NCBI RefSeq assembly: GCF_003952005.1
Contig: NZ_QXGJ01000008.1
Span: 110,429 to 174,428 of the forward strand
Source of the DNA: Bifidobacterium callimiconis
GTDB lineage: Bacteria; Actinomycetota; Actinomycetes; Actinomycetales; Bifidobacteriaceae
DNA: 64,000 bases
Direction: 5' to 3'
The number at the start of each line of letters is the position of its first letter. Position 1 is the stretch's first letter. The translations under genes and the position numbers were made by a program. Under the pieces are notes generated by a model, which was not told the origin of the DNA, searched no databases, and worked only from the letters and a program-made list of their open reading frames with translations. This document shows positions 60,680 through 64,000 of this stretch, piece by piece.

Positions 60680-63525
60680 CAGCAGGCCGCCTTTCCGTGG
60701 CGATCAGGGGCGTGGCGATTAGGGGCGGTCGTGCCGGGGGGATCAGTCGAGCCGGTCGTAGAATCGTCGGGCGTGCCGACGGCGGTCTTCGGCTGACCCG
60801 GCACGGCGGTTCCGGCCGATCGCAACGCATCGACCACGTCGTCGTCCGCACCGGCGGAATCGGAACCGGCCGCGTGCGCGCCGCGATGATGCGTCGGGAA
60901 ACCGGGAATCGGCAGCCCGCCGAGGCCGCCCAACGCCGGCAGCGGGATATGCAGTCGACGGGACACGGCCGTACGCAGCGAATCGCTGTCCATCGCGCTC
61001 ATGCCAAGCTGGCGGGCGAAGCTCTCGTACGTGTACTCCACCACGATCAGGTAGACGTCGATGAGGATGATCGACGTAATCCACGCGGTGAGCATCACGA
61101 TCTTCGACTCCACGCTGAACATGAGCACCAGGAACACGGCGGGCAGCACCACGATCATCACCAGGCCGGCGCGAATCAGGTACGGGTACAGCTTGAAGAA
61201 GCGGTGGGCGCGGCGGCGGATCTGCGGGCGGACCTCGTCCACGCCCATGAGCAGTTTGATCACCGACGTGAGCTTGAAGCGCTCGTTGAGCATGTTATTC
61301 TTCTCCGCCACCATGAGGTCGGTGGCGCCGAGGCGGCGGTCGAACAGCGCGTTGAGGTTGAGCAGGTACGGGCGGGCGACGAGACCGAGCAGCAGCGCGG
61401 CGGCAAGGAACCACAGCAGCGTGCCGAGATCGTGCCAGTAGTGCGAGCCGTATGCGCCGCCGATCGTCTCGCGCATGGCGTTGATGCCGTACGTGAACGG
61501 CAGGAACGGGTAGAGGCGGCGGAAGAAGTCGGGCATCATCTCGATCGGGTACATGCCGGACGAGCCGGGGATCTGCACGATCACGAGGATCACGGCCACG
61601 GCCTTGCCGATGTGCTTGAGCGAGGCGGCGAGCGCGTAGATCACGTTCACGTAGACGAAGGAGATCAGCAGGCCGGAGAACACGAACGCGACCGGGTTCT
61701 TGCATTGGATGCCGATGATCAGGTCGCCGACGGTGACGATCAGCGCCTGTAGGAGGGCTACGCTCAGCAGCAGCAGTCCGCGGCCGATGTAGGCCTGTGC
61801 GGCGTTGACGTGGGCGGTGCGGCTGTTGCGGCCGTGGCCTCGCTTGGAACCCAGGTTTTCGCGGTCGACTTCGAGCTTGAAGATGGCGATGAGCACGAAG
61901 CCGCCCACCCAGAGCGCCAGGTTCGTGTAGAACGGGGTGACGGCCGAACCGTAGTTGGACACGGGGTACACGGTGGTGGTGACGAGGTTGACGGGCGAGG
62001 CCATGAACGAGCCGGCTTCGGTGGCGTTGAGGTTGAGCTGGGTGTTGAGCTGCTTCCAGATGTCGGAGCTTTCGAGGGCGGCGAGGTCGGTGCGCGTGGT
62101 GTCGAGGCCGGTCTTCACGCTGCCGAGGGATTTGGCGGTGTCGGAGAGCGTGGTCTTGGTGCCGTTGAGCGTGGATTTGAGCTGGGTGAGGATGGTCTGC
62201 GTCTGGCCGATGGTGGAGTTGAGGCCGCCGAGCGTGCCGCCCAGGCTGCCGGTGGTGGCGGAGAACGAGTCCATGGCGGCGAGCAGCGAGGGCATGACGG
62301 TGGTGTTGAGGCTGCCGCGCGTATCGGTGAGGGTGGCGGCGCCGTTCTGGGTGAGGGTGGTGACCCCGTCGGCCATGTTCTGCGTGGCGGTGATGCCGGA
62401 GCCGGTGATGGTGGATGCGCTGGAGGAGAAGTCGTTGGCCTGTTTCTGCTGGTCGCTGAGCTGCTGGTCGAGCTGGTCGAGCTGGTCGAGGATGTTCTGG
62501 CGTTGGGTCGCGGGCAGGGCACTGCCGGCCGGGCCGTTGACGGTCTGGCGGACGTTGGCCACGGCCTGCTGGCCCTTGGCGAGCGCGCTGTTCTGGCCGC
62601 TGACGGCCTGGTCGACGGTGGTCTGCACGTTGGTGAATCCACCGATGATGCCGCCGGCCGCGTTGTTGGCGGAGACCTGCATGCCGCTGAGGTTGCCGGC
62701 CGCGGTGCCGAGGGTGGAGTCGAGCGTGTTGGAGAAGTTCAGGGATTCCTTGCGGGTTTCGCCGAGTGCGCTGTTGGCGTCGGTGAGCGCGGTCTGGGTG
62801 GCATTGAGCTGCTTGGTAAGGCTGGTAAGCGTGGTGCCGGCGTCGTCGAGGGTCTTGACGGAGGCGTCGATGGTTTTGGCGGTGTCAGTCATCGCGGTCT
62901 GCGCGTCGGCGAGATCGGTGCTGGCCTGGTCGAGGTCGGTGTCGATGTCGCTGCGGGCGGTGCCGGCCTTGCCGTTGATCTGTGCGGCGGATTGCTTCAC
63001 GGCGTTGACGACGGTGCTGGCGACGGTGGAGATGAATGTCTGGTTGATCTGCTCGTCGATGGTGCTGGCGCCGGTGTCGGTGATCTTGGGGGCGATCGCG
63101 TTCTTCTTCTCGTTGACGTAGTAGCTGATCTTCGGCTTGCCGGTGCCTTTGATGGTGTTGACGAGCTGCTTGCTGAAGTCCTTGGGGATTACGATGGCGG
63201 CGTAGTATTCGCCGGATTCTACGCCGGTTTTAGCCTGGGTTTCGCTCACGAACCGCCAGCCGAGCTCGTGGTTGGCCCTGAGCTGCTGTTCGACCTGTTT
63301 ACCGGCGTTGAGTTTGCCGACCAGGTCGTTGCTGGTGCCTTGGTCCGCGTTGGCGACGGCGACCTGGATGTTGCCGGTGTTCGAGTACGGGTCCCAGTTG
63401 GCGATGATGTTGAACCACGCGTACAGGGAGGGGATGAGGGCGACTCCCAGGGTGATGACGATGGCGACGGGGTTTCTCAGGAGGCGAAGGATGTCTCGCG
63501 TGAAGATCCGTCCGATCGTTCGCAT
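60679..63525 (-). CDS. YhgE/Pip-type membrane protein 1 (948 aa)
   Basis: I start at ATG 63525, where GGAGG is eight bases upstream; the frame stays open to 63828 but the extra 101 residues are repeat-derived. It follows the same plan as its neighbour: an N-terminal helix with SLYAWFNIIANWDPYSNT, EYYAAIVIPKDFS, an Ala/Thr/Leu-rich coiled coil of about 350 residues and a cluster of ABC-2-like helices. It has an extra C-terminal region of about 200 residues with two more helices and a Gly/Pro/Asp-rich tail. Confidence 0.85.
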   Translation of the reverse strand: MRTIGRIFTRDILRLLRNPVAIVITLGVALIPSLYAWFNIIANWDPYSNTGNIQVAVANADQGTSNDLVGKLNAGKQVEQQLRANHELGWRFVSETQAKTGVESGEYYAAIVIPKDFSKQLVNTIKGTGKPKISYYVNEKKNAIAPKITDTGASTIDEQINQTFISTVASTVVNAVKQSAAQINGKAGTARSDIDTDLDQASTDLADAQTAMTDTAKTIDASVKTLDDAGTTLTSLTKQLNATQTALTDANSALGETRKESLNFSNTLDSTLGTAAGNLSGMQVSANNAAGGIIGGFTNVQTTVDQAVSGQNSALAKGQQAVANVRQTVNGPAGSALPATQRQNILDQLDQLDQQLSDQQKQANDFSSSASTITGSGITATQNMADGVTTLTQNGAATLTDTRGSLNTTVMPSLLAAMDSFSATTGSLGGTLGGLNSTIGQTQTILTQLKSTLNGTKTTLSDTAKSLGSVKTGLDTTRTDLAALESSDIWKQLNTQLNLNATEAGSFMASPVNLVTTTVYPVSNYGSAVTPFYTNLALWVGGFVLIAIFKLEVDRENLGSKRGHGRNSRTAHVNAAQAYIGRGLLLLSVALLQALIVTVGDLIIGIQCKNPVAFVFSGLLISFVYVNVIYALAASLKHIGKAVAVILVIVQIPGSSGMYPIEMMPDFFRRLYPFLPFTYGINAMRETIGGAYGSHYWHDLGTLLWFLAAALLLGLVARPYLLNLNALFDRRLGATDLMVAEKNNMLNERFKLTSVIKLLMGVDEVRPQIRRRAHRFFKLYPYLIRAGLVMIVVLPAVFLVLMFSVESKIVMLTAWITSIILIDVYLIVVEYTYESFARQLGMSAMDSDSLRTAVSRRLHIPLPALGGLGGLPIPGFPTHHRGAHAAGSDSAGADDDVVDALRSAGTAVPGQPKTAVGTPDDSTTGSTDPPGTTAPNRHAPDRHGKAAC

Positions 63526-63943
63526 TCGTCGCCTCCGAACCGTTCCGGTGTTTCGGCACGGGCATCGTGCCTCGCCGAGCCTTTTCGGACCCGGAGACGA
63601 CTTTAGGCCGTGACCGGCCCCATAGTCTAAATCCGAAGACAGTATAGCGCCAGGCCGGCCGAGAGGTAGGGCGGGTTTTGCCGCGGGGTGAGGGCGGTTG
63701 CGGGCAATCTTCGAGTTCTGTGCGGATTCCGGATAGCTGATGACATCTATCTTCGAGTTCTGTGCGTGTAATAAGAGGAATCCGGAGTATGACCGTTGGA
63801 ATTTCAACGTCCATACTCGGACTTTCACTATTTCGACGCACAGAACTCGCAGATAGGTGTCTGCGACCGTCCAGAATCCGCACAGAACTCGAAGATTGCC
63901 CCGGTCGGCCCCCGTTTGGCGGCGCGGCGGGAGCCTTCGAGCC
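63526..63943. other. 418-bp intergenic region with large palindrome
   Basis: The first 175 bp hold the ribosome site and likely promoter of the YhgE-type pair. The remainder is the nested palindromic element at 63702-63901. The upstream open frame through it looks spurious. Confidence 0.6.
63702..63901. repeat. 200-bp nested palindromic element
   Basis: Outer arms are a perfect 28-bp pair (63702-63729 and 63874-63901). The middle arms (63747-63767 and 63836-63856) match at 20 of 21 positions. The inner pair GAGTATG/CATACTC encloses CGTTG/CAACG (63785-63818). The motif CTTCGAGTTCTGTGCG occurs in each outer and middle arm. Confidence 0.85.
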
Positions 63944-64000
63944 CTACTTCATGCGGCGGCCGGCGCACCAGACGGCGTCGACCTGCCAGTCCGTGGGGTC
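63944..64000 (-). CDS. C-terminal end of a gene running off the window
   Basis: An open frame of 18 codons from the window edge ends at TAG (63944-63946), with C-terminal residues TDWQVDAVWCAGRRMK. The ending is compatible with an amidohydrolase, but too little is visible to name it. Confidence 0.4.
   Translation of the reverse strand, partial: DPTDWQVDAVWCAGRRMK

Noticed and set aside
63526..63828. 101-residue N-terminal extension of YhgE-type protein 1
   Set aside because: It crosses the palindromic element and promoter region; the start at 63525 has GGAGG and matches its neighbour's N-terminus.

Overview
The window is chromosomal DNA of a high-GC Gram-positive bacterium, most likely a Bifidobacterium. 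The reasons are the compact ftsY / amtB-glnB / glnD block, AGGAGG-type ribosome sites, many TTG/GTG starts, and the abundant 'CTCCCCTCAGTC' hairpin repeats typical of that genus. I saw no rRNA, tRNA, CRISPR array, transposase or integrase.

Left half (about 1-39 kb): a very large accessory locus, nearly all on the minus strand. Read in transcription order it has a LytTR regulator, two tubulin/FtsZ-like proteins, an exported vWA receptor-like protein, a third tubulin-like protein, two unknown proteins, a zinc-ribbon GTPase, a GTPase-associated protein 1 (GAP1)-like protein, a degenerate protein-kinase-like protein, three polytopic membrane proteins and three more zinc-ribbon GTPases. Several neighbours are translationally coupled. 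A small YbjN-like protein is divergent at the promoter end. Beyond a repeat-bearing gap at the far end are a poly(ADP-ribose) glycohydrolase-like macrodomain gene and a DUF1810 gene joined by an ATGA overlap. Components of this type are known from predicted NTP-dependent conflict or signalling systems. This copy has three tubulin-like and four GTPase paralogues, a membrane module and a poly-G tract at the regulator's ribosome site. The likely picture is an envelope-sensing, nucleotide-dependent cytosolic assembly, but its function is unproven.

Middle (39-48.2 kb): a cluster of eight DnaA-like boxes, a MATE efflux gene, then a visibly AT-richer island of about 7.2 kb. The island is bounded by two copies of a 112-bp stretch from the 3' end of the MATE gene. 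It holds an ABC permease/ATPase/adaptor set, a two-component system, two homologous secreted small proteins, a 56-residue exported peptide ORF and a lipoprotein. Both secreted-protein genes carry the same GTCC-N10-GGAC operator about 60 bp upstream of the predicted transcription start, which points to a bacteriocin- or pheromone-like circuit.

Right part (48.2-64 kb): core chromosome with glnD, glnB, amtB and ftsY, a small membrane protein, a TetR regulator, an alpha/beta hydrolase and two tandem YhgE/Pip-type membrane proteins. Intergenic regions contain hairpin repeats and a second, larger nested-palindrome repeat family.
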